64,000 nt of DNA from Thiomicrorhabdus lithotrophica (GTDB lineage: Bacteria; Pseudomonadota; Gammaproteobacteria; Thiomicrospirales; Thiomicrospiraceae): the NCBI RefSeq assembly GCF_029201445.1, contig NZ_CP102381.1, forward strand, positions 2,108,001 to 2,172,000, written 5' to 3'. The notes under the pieces were generated by a model. It saw only the letters and a program-made list of their open reading frames with translations. It searched no databases and was not told the origin of the DNA. Every line of letters starts with the position of its first letter. The stretch's first letter is position 1. Positions 34,187 to 43,539 of the stretch are shown in pieces. A program made the position numbers and the translations under genes.

Positions 34187-36370
34187 TTATTTTTGGATTT
34201 TGCGTAATCCCAAAAATCCAACTAATCCCATAAATAATCCAATCAATGCAGGCATAAGCATGCCATCAAATACACTCGCACTACCACCACCTGTAGAAGC
34301 AACTATTGTATCACTAGTTGTATCATCTGCTGTCGGTGGTACATAAGGAGGAACATATGGATATTCTCCAGTAACATCACCCGTAATCGCTTTAACAGAA
34401 ATAGCATCTACACCACTTGCTGATTGCTCATTCCAAACTGCATACACCGTTTGTCCATCTGGAGTTGGGCGTAATTGCGATTCAAAACGCGACACATTGT
34501 TTGGGTTATCAACTCTTACAACAGGCTCATAAGTCACACCTTTGTCAAAAGAACGGGTGTAATAAATATCCTGATCAACCGCTTCTTCTATATGTGAAGC
34601 GACATTTGTTTGAGTACCCCAAGCCACAATAAAGGCATTTGGATTGTAATTATCTGCCTCATTTGTTGAAAAAGGTGTTTTTACAAATCTTGGTTCTCTC
34701 ACACTTAAAGGTTCGATAGTAACACCCTCACTATTCACTTCAGAAGGTAGGTTAGACAGATTACGAGGAGGTGTCCAAGTATTTTCTACAGCGTCATAAT
34801 GACGAAGCCAGAAATCATAGTTTCTTAAATTTGTATAAGTTGCTAATGCCCAATCGTTGGTATAAGAGTAACCAATATATAAGTCATCTCCTACAATCGC
34901 ACCACGATGCGCTAATGCATTCTCTGCATTATTCGTTTCAGTGGTATCAGCCAGGTTTCCACCAGTTTCCGTGTTACTACTGATATTGATTGCCTTAACA
35001 TTATCTAACGTTGAAGAATCAGCATAAACAGAAGTCTCACAACCAGCATCAACAGCAGGGGTCATATTGGTATAAGCAACACCATTTTTGAGTAAGCGCA
35101 CCATAATATCTGATGGCCCACCTTGGTCATACTTACCTTCTTTCCAGAAAATCCCCATCTGCAAACCACTTGAACCCGGTGTTGCCTGAGGAACAAAACG
35201 AACACGACGCGCATTCTCTTCAGGGTTAGAAATAACACAACCTGCCTGACTAGTTACTGCGCCAGGGTTAGTAGAATAAGGGAAGCTGTGATAACGAATA
35301 TACTTACCGAATTCTATCTCTTCAGAACCTTTTGTCTCTTCATAAGTCACAACGACAGTACTACCTACTAATGCATTATTTGCACGTGTAGCCGCAGTCT
35401 GACCACCATCAATTAAATCAGCCGCAACTAAGTTACCCGCTGCATCTTTAACCGTTCTGTTATCTCCAGCTAAATTACCCGTTTTGTTATCTGTTAAACG
35501 TGCAGGTGTAGCGATGCCTGTAGGCTTACCAGCAATAGGAATTGTTTGCGCTTCATCTTCCCACTTAGTTGCTTCAAACGTTGTTGTTGTGTACCAAATA
35601 TCGGTTGCATGCGATGCTGTTGCTCCAGAAGCACCATCACCAGGCCCATCCGCAGCACCAATTTGCAATCCTAAAGGATCTTCTTGCCACGTAATGATTG
35701 ATTTACCCATAGAGTTAACTTTACTTGCGTCTTGTTTTGCATCGCGCGAACCATCACTTAACTGAATAGGCGATGTCCATGCTAAACCACCATTACTTGA
35801 ATAGGCCGCATAAGTACAACTAAAAGGAATCTCACGATTATCACGCGTTACATAAGATACTGTTCTCTGGTTTCCACCCTCACAATACTTATCAACCCAC
35901 GTAAGCATTAAGTTACCACCACCGTTTGAGATATTCGGCTTATCCGAATCACCCCAATAATCGGAAGGGTCACCATTATCACCTTGCCAATCTGTGCTAA
36001 TACTCGACAGTGACGCCGTATTAGAAATATTAACAGGAGCACTCCAATTAGTTTCTAGGCCGCAATCAACCGTTGCACTTGCACATGTTCTTACAAAAAT
36101 ATCCCTTGCTGGACGCTCCTCATCCCCTTTAAGATCATAAACAACTTTAGTGGCATCTAAGGCATCACCAAAAGCACTGATTAACATACCATTACCTAAA
36201 CGCACTAATTTCGCTTTAAAAGCCATATTTAAGTCCGCTTGGTTTGATAATGCCTCTGGATTGCCAAAATGCATCTGAGTTGTTGCTTGTTCTTCAGCTG
36301 CTAGAACGCTACCATTCACACCCATAGCTGCTGCCATCGCAATAATTAAATATTTTTTTTGTAATTTCAT
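34187..36370 (-). CDS. Secreted beta-propeller-like protein, choice-of-anchor O type
   Basis: A 727-residue exported protein. ATG 36370 (MKLQKKYLIIAMAAAMGVNGSVLA, signal peptide) is preceded by GAGGT at good spacing; a start 18 bases earlier adds only six residues. The body shows repeated sialidase/BNR-like stretches (NLMLTWVDKY, DIWYTTTT, DIYYTRSFDKGVTYEP) and several Cys. The C-terminus is a tripartite sorting signal: Gly/Ser motif GGGSAS, a membrane helix and LRKIQK. This matches what NCBI calls choice-of-anchor O; the signal resembles GlyGly-CTERM/rhombosortase processing, but no sortase is in the window. Ligand unknown. Confidence 0.82.
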   Translation of the reverse strand: MKLQKKYLIIAMAAAMGVNGSVLAAEEQATTQMHFGNPEALSNQADLNMAFKAKLVRLGNGMLISAFGDALDATKVVYDLKGDEERPARDIFVRTCASATVDCGLETNWSAPVNISNTASLSSISTDWQGDNGDPSDYWGDSDKPNISNGGGNLMLTWVDKYCEGGNQRTVSYVTRDNREIPFSCTYAAYSSNGGLAWTSPIQLSDGSRDAKQDASKVNSMGKSIITWQEDPLGLQIGAADGPGDGASGATASHATDIWYTTTTFEATKWEDEAQTIPIAGKPTGIATPARLTDNKTGNLAGDNRTVKDAAGNLVAADLIDGGQTAATRANNALVGSTVVVTYEETKGSEEIEFGKYIRYHSFPYSTNPGAVTSQAGCVISNPEENARRVRFVPQATPGSSGLQMGIFWKEGKYDQGGPSDIMVRLLKNGVAYTNMTPAVDAGCETSVYADSSTLDNVKAINISSNTETGGNLADTTETNNAENALAHRGAIVGDDLYIGYSYTNDWALATYTNLRNYDFWLRHYDAVENTWTPPRNLSNLPSEVNSEGVTIEPLSVREPRFVKTPFSTNEADNYNPNAFIVAWGTQTNVASHIEEAVDQDIYYTRSFDKGVTYEPVVRVDNPNNVSRFESQLRPTPDGQTVYAVWNEQSASGVDAISVKAITGDVTGEYPYVPPYVPPTADDTTSDTIVASTGGGSASVFDGMLMPALIGLFMGLVGFLGLRKIQK

Positions 36371-36871
36371 TTTACTGACCTCTTCCATCTCATTATCTTT
36401 TTAGACAAATCACGCATAATTTCACAACTATGCTTTAACCTCTCTTCACTTAAATAATACGTTAAAAATACTAAAAAATAAGTCACCCAAAGGGGTGGAT
36501 TCGGAACGTTCATCTGATGTAAATACTTACTGAAAAAATCCACTTCAGGATATAAACAAATACTAAAATAAACATAACAATTTGATATTATTGATTTTTA
36601 CCAAGAAAAAACTAGGTTGTAAATACATTCTACAAAGGTAAAAAATCAACACTCCACCAAATGCGACCTGTTTCACCTTTTCAATTAAGCGACTAAAACT
36701 TATTTCAAAACAACTTTTTAAAAACTGTAACGTTAAATTATCACGCCACACTTTATTGTTAATGAAATTAATATCGCTAAAATCCATTACCTTAAGATTC
36801 CAATAAAATATAAATTACATCTTTTGTCAGAATCCTAAATGAAATATTTTATAATGACCGCACATCAAATT
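36371..36871. other. AT-rich intergenic region before tRNA-Arg
   Basis: About 500 bases holding the promoter of the leftward exported protein and that of the tRNA (TATAAT at 36850-36855). A 74-codon reverse frame at 36563-36787 has no ribosome site or recognisable protein and is not called. Confidence 0.6.
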
Positions 36872-36948
36872 GCGCTCATAGCTCAGCTGGATAGAGCACT
36901 GCCCTCCGGAGGCAGGGGTCGGGAGTTCGAATCTTCTTGAGCGCGCCA
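36872..36948 (+). tRNA. tRNA-Arg (anticodon CCG)
   Basis: Seven-bp acceptor stem GCGCTCA/TGAGCGC, discriminator G and encoded CCA. D arm AGCTCAGCTGGATAGAGC, anticodon stem CTGCC/GGCAG with loop CTCCGGA (anticodon CCG), and T loop TTCGAAT. The T stem (GGGAG/CTTCT) carries two G-T wobbles. A TATAAT box ends 16 bases upstream. It reads CGG codons. Confidence 0.96.
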
Positions 36949-37057
36949 TTATTCCCTACCTAATCAACCTAAGATATTCCTAAGGTTTTCATCCTGCTTT
37001 ACCTTACAATAGCTTTAGATCACCACAACATTACTGCAAATTATTTGGAGAAAGACT

Positions 37058-38176
37058 TTGATTTATCAAGGAATTGCAAACTTTGAGCACGGTTCAGAAA
37101 GTGCTACAGGTGTTTTACTAACCAACTTAGGAACACCTGATGCCCCAACCAAAGAAGCGCTTAAACCGTATCTAAAAGAATTTTTAATGGATCCTAGAGT
37201 GGTTGAACCACCACCAGCACGTTGGTTATGGCGTTTGATTTTAAATGGCATTATTCTCAATACCAGGCCTGCTAAATCTGCTGAAGCTTATGCCACCGTT
37301 TGGAATAGCGAAGGTGAAGGTGCACCGCTTTTGAATATTGCACAACGACAAGTGGATGCCGTAGCAGAACGTGTTCGCCCACATTTCAAAGGTCGTGTTG
37401 AGTTTGCTTTAGGCATGCGTTATGGCAATCCATCGATTGCTAGCGCTTTGAAAGAGTTACAAGACAAAGGATGTCAAAGAATTGTAGTGTTACCTTTATA
37501 CCCACAATATGCCGCAGCCACTACGGCCTCTACTTTTGATGCTGTTACCGCTGAACTGCAAACTTGGCGTTGGTTACCTGAAATTCGTTTCATTAATAAA
37601 TATCACCGTGATCCTGGTTACATTAAGGCGCTGGCGAATAGCATTAAAGAACATCAACAAATTCACGGCAAACCACAACTGCTCGTCATGTCTTACCACG
37701 GTGTTCCACAACGTTATTTAGATAATGGTGATCCTTATCACTGCGAATGTCATGTAACATCACGTTTGGTAGCTGAAGAACTTGGGCTTTCAAAAGACGA
37801 ATATAGAGTGACCTTTCAGTCGCTGTTTGGTAAAGAAGAGTGGATTAAACCGTACACCGATGCGACCATGAAAGCGCTCCCTGGAGATGGGATTAAAGAC
37901 ATTCAAGTCATCTGCCCTGGTTTTTCAGCTGATTGCTTAGAAACCATTGAAGAAATCGGTGAAGAAAACCGTGAATACTTTGAAGAAGCTGGTGGGGAAA
38001 AGTTTAGCTACATAACGTGTTTAAACGACCGTGCTGACCATGCGGATGCCCTAGCAAACATCGTTTTACAGCACACTCAAGGCTGGTATGAACGTGATGG
38101 GTTTGATGCGGATTTAGACACACAAGAGCGTGAAACCGTCAAAAGCAACGCTAAAGCAATGGGCTGTCCTTTTTAA
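37058..38176 (+). CDS. hemH: Ferrochelatase
   Basis: Inserts Fe(II) into protoporphyrin IX to complete haem, on the inner membrane face. Of 372 residues. Family blocks: GVLLTNLGTPDAPT, YLKEFLMDPRVVE, NSEGEGAPLL, VEFALGMRYGNPSI, VLPLYPQYAAATTAS, the metal-site His in VMSYHGVPQRYL and the carboxylates in CPGFSADCLETIEEIGEENREYF. The start is TTG 37058: GGAG lies seven bases upstream and the family N-terminus begins there. A half palindrome (TACCAGGCCTGCTA) lies inside at 37261. Monocistronic, with a hairpin after the stop. Confidence 0.96.
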   Translation: MIYQGIANFEHGSESATGVLLTNLGTPDAPTKEALKPYLKEFLMDPRVVEPPPARWLWRLILNGIILNTRPAKSAEAYATVWNSEGEGAPLLNIAQRQVDAVAERVRPHFKGRVEFALGMRYGNPSIASALKELQDKGCQRIVVLPLYPQYAAATTASTFDAVTAELQTWRWLPEIRFINKYHRDPGYIKALANSIKEHQQIHGKPQLLVMSYHGVPQRYLDNGDPYHCECHVTSRLVAEELGLSKDEYRVTFQSLFGKEEWIKPYTDATMKALPGDGIKDIQVICPGFSADCLETIEEIGEENREYFEEAGGEKFSYITCLNDRADHADALANIVLQHTQGWYERDGFDADLDTQERETVKSNAKAMGCPF

Positions 38177-38192
38177 ACACACAATCAATTGA

Positions 38193-38224
38193 GCTTATCC
38201 TTCTATTACATAGAATGGATAAGC
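38193..38224 (+). terminator. Hairpin after hemH
   Basis: GCTTATCC pairs with GGATAAGC, and the inner TTCTAT pairs with ATAGAA with one bulged base. There is no T run, so it may stabilise the mRNA end or act with Rho. Confidence 0.5.
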
Positions 38225-38365
38225 CCTCATCACCCATCTAAATTCACTTATCAAAAAAATATAAATCCCATACTTTTCCTAATATAATCATAACCATGAC
38301 TTCTAATTAGGAAATGGCTTTTCTATTTTAACCCAAACGGTTAATACAGATATCGTGCCTACACC

Positions 38366-39625
38366 ATGCTCTCAAACATCAGCCTGAACCATAAGATAAC
38401 TGTACGCTATTTAATAGCGGTTGCTCTCATTGCACTTTTATCAACGGGTAGCTATCTTAGCTTTTCTTATTTATTAAAAAATAATGAAACGACAGCAGCT
38501 ATTATTAATATTTCTGGTAAACAACGTATGCTTAGCCAGCGTACAGCCCTGTTTAGCAAACAATTAGTTGCAGCAAATTCTTCTGTAGAAATTAATGAGG
38601 TTAAATCCCAACTCGCTCAAACTGTTGAAATAATGCAAACAGGCCATTTAGCTTTAATATCTGGCAGCACAGACTTACACATCCCACATCATCATTCCAA
38701 AGTTATCCACGATATGTACTTTGGTGAATTGCAAATAGATAAGCGCGTGAAAATGTATATTCAAGCTATACAAAAACTATTAAGCTCACCTGCAAATACA
38801 TTAAACACTGCACATCCTGACTATCTTTATATTGACGAGCATTTCAACTCTCTTTTAGTAGATCTAAATAACATCGTTACCCAGTACCAAAAAGAGGGGG
38901 AAGAGAGCGTAAGAAAGATTCAACAAATGGAGTTTTTTCTTTGGTTATTAACCTTATTCATACTTCTACTAGAGATCCAGTTAATTTTTAGACCCATGAA
39001 CAAACAAGTTTTAAAAGCTCTAGGTGAGCGTGAAACTTATGAAAAGCGTCTAGAAAAAGAGATTAAGAAACAAACCAAAAAGCTCGTCGATGCTAATATT
39101 CAGCTCAATAAATTGTCTAATACAGATCCTTTAACAGGTTTACGAAATCGTCGTGGACTAGAAGCTAAATTACGCAAGTTTCACAAGCTTTATACAGAAA
39201 ATAAAAATGGGTATTCATTGGCCATCATCGATTTAGATTTTTTCAAAAAATTAAATGATAATTACGGACATGATTGCGGTGATGCCGTCTTAAAAAAGAT
39301 AGCAGATGCACTCATGCATTACCTAGATGAAGAAACGATTATTTCTCGTTTTGGAGGAGAAGAATTTGTACTTTTATTCCCTAACTGCGATGACTTAACG
39401 GCATTTAACATTCTTGAAAAACTAAAGGAGAAAATCTCTCAGATGGAAATAAAATGTGAAGATAAGTTAATCCAAGTGACGTTTAGCGCGGGTATTACAA
39501 GTACAGAAAATTTTTCCAACATTGAAAGCAGTGAGCTTTTCAGATTGGCTGATATAGCGTTATATCAAGCTAAAGGGGCTGGCAGGAATCAAATCAGAAC
39601 CTATAGTGATAGTCGTTTCGAGTAA
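38366..39625 (+). CDS. Diguanylate cyclase with PilJ/NarX-like sensor
   Basis: A 419-residue membrane c-di-GMP synthase. Helix 1 (about 12-34) leads to a periplasmic domain with NISGKQRMLSQRTALFSKQL, the signature of the PilJ/NarX-type four-helix sensor that in NarX binds nitrate or nitrite. Helix 2 is near 190-208, then a coiled coil, then GGDEF (about 250-415) with SRFGGEEFVLLFP. No RxxD site is visible at the usual spacing. The gene is alone; no clear Shine-Dalgarno precedes ATG 38366. Confidence 0.9.
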   Translation: MLSNISLNHKITVRYLIAVALIALLSTGSYLSFSYLLKNNETTAAIINISGKQRMLSQRTALFSKQLVAANSSVEINEVKSQLAQTVEIMQTGHLALISGSTDLHIPHHHSKVIHDMYFGELQIDKRVKMYIQAIQKLLSSPANTLNTAHPDYLYIDEHFNSLLVDLNNIVTQYQKEGEESVRKIQQMEFFLWLLTLFILLLEIQLIFRPMNKQVLKALGERETYEKRLEKEIKKQTKKLVDANIQLNKLSNTDPLTGLRNRRGLEAKLRKFHKLYTENKNGYSLAIIDLDFFKKLNDNYGHDCGDAVLKKIADALMHYLDEETIISRFGGEEFVLLFPNCDDLTAFNILEKLKEKISQMEIKCEDKLIQVTFSAGITSTENFSNIESSELFRLADIALYQAKGAGRNQIRTYSDSRFE

Positions 39626-39670
39626 ACCTACTTTACCTAAGAAGTATTTAATCGCTAAACTAAAACAACT

Positions 39671-40399
39671 TTATAACAAATGCCTTCCACCATCTAACTG
39701 CAAAGTTGCACCCGTTGTGTATGAACTATTCATCAAATAATTAACCGCTTGCCAAACCACGTCAGCACCTGGCTCAATCGGCAAGGCTGACTGCGCAAGA
39801 CGTTTTTGCATGTAGTCATTACTATCACCCTCATTAAACTGAATTAAGGCTGGAGCGATATCATTCACCTTAATATCCGGTGCATATTTTTTGGCGAATC
39901 CTTGAGCAACATTCTGCAAAGCAGACTTACTTGCCAAGTAGGCAATGTGCGAATCAGAGGCACGGCTGACACTATAATCTGAAATTGAGATAATATCTTT
40001 TAGAGCGTTGCTTGAAGCTAGCAGAAGTTGAGCGAGTTCCGTATTCAAATAAATGGGGGTTTCAACATGTACTTTAAATAGAGCACTGTATTCCTCAGAC
40101 AATGCAGGGGCTTGCTCATCGCTTAACCATAAAGAAGCGTTATGAATCACAGCTCTTAAACTCGATATCTGCTGTTTTAATTTTTCTACCAGGCCTGGTA
40201 AAGCGTTATTGTCAGTAAAATCGCATTGAATAGCCACCGCACCTAATGATACAAGTTCATCTACTTCTGCTCTATGCGTCCGATAAGTAAATACAACGGG
40301 AAAATCGGTTTTTTGTAAAAACTGACGAACCAAATACGCACCGATACGCTGTCCACCACCCGTAATAAGAATCGCATTTTCTATCTGAGTTACTGCCAT
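39671..40399 (-). CDS. folM: Dihydromonapterin reductase FolM (SDR family)
   Basis: A 242-residue NADPH-dependent short-chain dehydrogenase. Motifs: ILITGGGQRIGAYLVRQF (nucleotide binding), IHNASLWLSD, catalytic region SISDYSVSRASDSHIAYLASKSAL (YxxxK), and KVNDIAPALIQFNEG, TTGATLQLDGGRHL near the end, as in FolM. FolM reduces dihydromonapterin (with side activity on dihydrofolate) and here would pair with the FolE2 gene at 43540. One palindrome copy lies inside. Confidence 0.85.
   Translation of the reverse strand: MAVTQIENAILITGGGQRIGAYLVRQFLQKTDFPVVFTYRTHRAEVDELVSLGAVAIQCDFTDNNALPGLVEKLKQQISSLRAVIHNASLWLSDEQAPALSEEYSALFKVHVETPIYLNTELAQLLLASSNALKDIISISDYSVSRASDSHIAYLASKSALQNVAQGFAKKYAPDIKVNDIAPALIQFNEGDSNDYMQKRLAQSALPIEPGADVVWQAVNYLMNSSYTTGATLQLDGGRHLL
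40187..40200. repeat. Palindrome TACCAGGCCTGGTA, copy 11
   Basis: Inside folM, read as Leu-Pro-Gly-Leu-Val on the minus strand. It ends a 12-kb stretch with no complete copy. Confidence 0.9.
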
Positions 40400-40989
40400 A
40401 TTTTGTACCTAATTTTTACTATCAAAAAACTATAAAGATCTCTAAATTTAATATCAGACAAACATCGAGTCAACAGAATGCGCATTATGCACTTAACTCA
40501 TTCAGCAGCAGCTATCATAAACTGAGTGGACTAAAGACTTTTGAAGGTTATTGTAGCGCCTTTTGTAAAACAGAAAAGAGTAGAACGACTTAACACAATG
40601 AAATCAAAATTACCGACAACCGTTCTTACCTGATTTCATAGACAGATCAATGGCAATGATGCGCAGAATGCCAGCGCTAAAATATGAACGGAAAAATGAT
40701 AATAAAACAAACTCAAAAATAGAATCTATAATTCATCGATTCAATTCACAATATTATAGTTTCTTTACACACACTGAATATATACGCGTATACAAATACA
40801 ACAATTCACTTATCAAACTAAAAGATTTTTAATCATATTTAATGTTATAAAAAATTAAAATATTACTTTTAAACAAATACTTACCTCTTAACATTTGAAT
40901 TACCCCCACCCCTTATTAATATTTTTTATATAATAGCGAGTTCCCAAGTATTTTATTGAACTAGAACCCTAAGTAGAGAAACAGAACAG
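40400..40989. other. Long non-coding gap before mqo
   Basis: About 590 bases, the longest gap of the window. It holds a 12-bp palindrome TATACGCGTATA (40781-40792) and a -10-like TATAAT at 40929-40934 with no matching -35. The frame at 40650-40832 (starting MAMMRRMPALKYERK) lacks a ribosome site and recognisable homology and is not called; it might be a decayed remnant. Confidence 0.55.
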
Positions 40990-42336
40990 ATGAAAAATCG
41001 TACATTTGATGTCGTAATTGTTGGTGGCGGAATCTCAGGAAGCGCGCTGACGTATTTGCTTTCCAAGTACACAAATGTTGGTTCTGTTGCTATGTTAGAA
41101 AAGTATGGTTCTCTAGCGCCACTAAACTCGCACGCTCGCTCAAACAGTCAGACTTTGCACTGTGGTGACATTGAAACCAACTATACCTTAGAAAAAGCCA
41201 AACTGGTTAAGCAACAAGCCAATATGATTGTGCATTACGCTGACCAAGTAGAAAAAAATGATTTTCTATACTCTTTTCCTAAAATGATTTTGGCGGTAGG
41301 TGAAGATGAGTGTGAAAGATTAGAAAAACGTCATCATGAATTTGCTGAAGCGTTTCCTTACATGGAACTTTGGGATGCTAAACGCATTGCAGAAGTTGAA
41401 CCTGCTGTTGCGCTGATAGATGGTAAACCGCGTCCGGAAAAAATTATCGCTTCAGGCTGCACCGATGAATATTCAGCGGTTAACTACGGTAATTTGGCAA
41501 AGTCATTCATTAATAGCGCCCGTAATACCAGTACAGAGATTAATGTTTCTTTAAGCTGTGAAGTTGAAAAAATCACCAAGTTTGATGACCATTACGAACT
41601 CATCACTCCACAAGGTACTTTTCTAGCCAAATTTGTAGTCGTTTCAGCTGGAGCGCATAGCCTATTACTTGCTAACCAATTGGGGCACGGAATGGATATG
41701 TCTATTCTGCCAATGGCGGGAAGTTTCTATTACGTACCTAAAATGCTTAACGGTAAAGTTTACACCATGCAAAACGACAAACTCCCGTTTGCCGCGTTAC
41801 ATGGTGATCCTGACTTAATTGAATTAGATAAAACTCGTCTTGGGCCAACAGCCTTAGTTTTACCTAAATTGGAACGTTACACAGGCGGTACTTATTGGGA
41901 TTTTTGGAAGAGCTTAAAGCTTGATGGAAAAGTCATTCGTGTATTCTGGGATCTAATGAAAGACAGCACTATTCGTAACTACATCTTTAGAAACTTTGCT
42001 TTTGAGATTCCGATAATTCGTCAAAAGCTTTTTGCTAAAGATGCGAGTAAAATTATCCCAAGCCTAAAACCAGAAGATTTGGAATACGCGGCTGGAATTG
42101 GTGGATTACGTCCACAAGTCATTGATAAAACCACTATGCAGCTGAAGTTAGGTGAAGCCAGCATTGTGCCTAAAGATGAAAACCTTATCTTTAATATGAC
42201 TCCTTCTCCAGGTGCGACCACTTGCTTAGGAAATGCTTACCGTGACGCACAAATCATTGCTGAACGATTAGGTATTGAATTAGATAAAGATGCAATTATC
42301 AATGAACTGCTTGGTGGTTCTGACATTCCACGCTAG
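40990..42336 (+). CDS. mqo: Malate:quinone oxidoreductase-like FAD protein (Campylobacterota type)
   Basis: A 448-residue FAD-dependent dehydrogenase predicted to oxidise malate to oxaloacetate with electrons to quinone at the inner membrane. The dinucleotide motif is VVIVGGGISGSALTYLLSKY, followed by SQTLHCGDIETNYTLEKA; the C-terminal block is GGLRPQVIDK and FNMTPSPGATTCLGNAY. The length and blocks resemble the short Mqo of Helicobacter and Sulfurimonas rather than the roughly 550-residue E. coli enzyme. Substrate is inferred. The next gene begins 11 bases downstream. Confidence 0.8.
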   Translation: MKNRTFDVVIVGGGISGSALTYLLSKYTNVGSVAMLEKYGSLAPLNSHARSNSQTLHCGDIETNYTLEKAKLVKQQANMIVHYADQVEKNDFLYSFPKMILAVGEDECERLEKRHHEFAEAFPYMELWDAKRIAEVEPAVALIDGKPRPEKIIASGCTDEYSAVNYGNLAKSFINSARNTSTEINVSLSCEVEKITKFDDHYELITPQGTFLAKFVVVSAGAHSLLLANQLGHGMDMSILPMAGSFYYVPKMLNGKVYTMQNDKLPFAALHGDPDLIELDKTRLGPTALVLPKLERYTGGTYWDFWKSLKLDGKVIRVFWDLMKDSTIRNYIFRNFAFEIPIIRQKLFAKDASKIIPSLKPEDLEYAAGIGGLRPQVIDKTTMQLKLGEASIVPKDENLIFNMTPSPGATTCLGNAYRDAQIIAERLGIELDKDAIINELLGGSDIPR

Positions 42337-42347
42337 ATAACTCTTCC

Positions 42348-43403
42348 ATGTCTTCACCGCTTCCAGTTCACCTAATTACAGGCCTGCTAGGTAGCGGTAA
42401 AACCACCTGCTTAAAACACCTTATTCAACAAAAGCCGCCTACTGAAAACTGGATTATTCTCATTAATGAATTCGGTGAAGTGGATATTGATGCCGCTCAA
42501 CTTCTTGCAATCGCCCCTAAAGACAACACTGTAGAGATTCATGAAGTTTCTGGAGGTTGTATCTGTTGCACAGCGCAACTCGGTTTAGTAACCACTCTTA
42601 ATCAAGTATTTAGTCGTACTGACACTAAAATAGATAGAATCTGGATTGAGCCTACTGGCTTAGGTCATCCTGCACAAATCATCGATAGCCTGCATAAAAC
42701 GCCATTTTCACGCCCACTATCTTTACAAAAAGTCGTCTGTGTTATTACACCGCAACAATTGACACCTGAACGTTGGAAAAAATCAGCCGTTATGCGCGAT
42801 TTAGTGACTTTGGCCGATACCATTATTTTGAATAAAACAGACTTGGGTGATTTATCTAGCCAGCAACAAGCTAGGCAATTACTCAAAAACTGCTTCCCTC
42901 TAAAAAACGAAATTGTAGCAACGCAATATGCCGACGTTAAGCTACCAACACTGCTTCAAGAAAAACAAAGCCAGCCCTTTACCATTCTTGCAAGCAAGAC
43001 GTCACACCTAGCAGTAGCTAACCACCATCAACAAACCTATTCCTCAGACATTGAGCAAGCCCAGCACTGTTTTATCAGTGTAGATAACTCTAATGCCAAC
43101 CTTTTGAGCATGGGTTGGATTTGGTCAAGCAAGGTTCAATTTAATCGCATTAAGTTAAAAAGCTTCTTTGAACAAATCGCCCCCAATCTTATCCGTGCAA
43201 AAGGCATTGTAAAAACAGGTAAAGAATGGCAATTAATCAATTGGAGCGAAGGGAAAATTCAATTTGAAGACATTGCATGGCGACAAGACAGTCGCTTAGA
43301 GTGTTTATTTGGTAACAGTAACGAAAATCAATCAACAATAACACCTTTAGACCTTGAAAAAATACTTCAAAACACCATACATAGCTATAATAGCCAAACG
43401 TAA
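42348..43403 (+). CDS. COG0523 (CobW/ZigA/YeiR) metal-chaperone GTPase
   Basis: A 351-residue G3E-family GTPase. Walker A is GLLGSGKTTCLKHL, the metal-binding CxCC motif is GGCICC (about 67-72), Walker B-like INEFGEVDID is present, and the NKTD base motif is at about residue 163. A shorter CobW_C-like domain follows. Such proteins deliver zinc or cobalt to client enzymes. It lies between mqo and folE2, the classic neighbour of zinc-responsive COG0523 genes. No Zur box was found by eye. Confidence 0.85.
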   Translation: MSSPLPVHLITGLLGSGKTTCLKHLIQQKPPTENWIILINEFGEVDIDAAQLLAIAPKDNTVEIHEVSGGCICCTAQLGLVTTLNQVFSRTDTKIDRIWIEPTGLGHPAQIIDSLHKTPFSRPLSLQKVVCVITPQQLTPERWKKSAVMRDLVTLADTIILNKTDLGDLSSQQQARQLLKNCFPLKNEIVATQYADVKLPTLLQEKQSQPFTILASKTSHLAVANHHQQTYSSDIEQAQHCFISVDNSNANLLSMGWIWSSKVQFNRIKLKSFFEQIAPNLIRAKGIVKTGKEWQLINWSEGKIQFEDIAWRQDSRLECLFGNSNENQSTITPLDLEKILQNTIHSYNSQT

Positions 43404-43539
43404 TTTGGGTAACCTTTAAGATAACCCAGTAATTTAGTCAATTATTTGATAGAATTCGCAATTACTTTTAATAATCTCAGTTAGTTATACGGATAATTAA
43501 GCTTATCTTATAAACTCACTCAAAGACGAAGGAAATTGC

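Noticed and set aside
36563-36787. 74-codon reverse frame upstream of tRNA-Arg
   Set aside because: Low-complexity hydrophobic product, no ribosome site, overlaps the likely promoter area.
40650-40832. 60-codon frame in the gap before mqo
   Set aside because: No ribosome site and no recognisable protein; sequence composition like the surrounding non-coding DNA.
43404-43539. Zur box upstream of folE2
   Set aside because: No GTTATA-type inverted repeat matching the Zur consensus could be seen.
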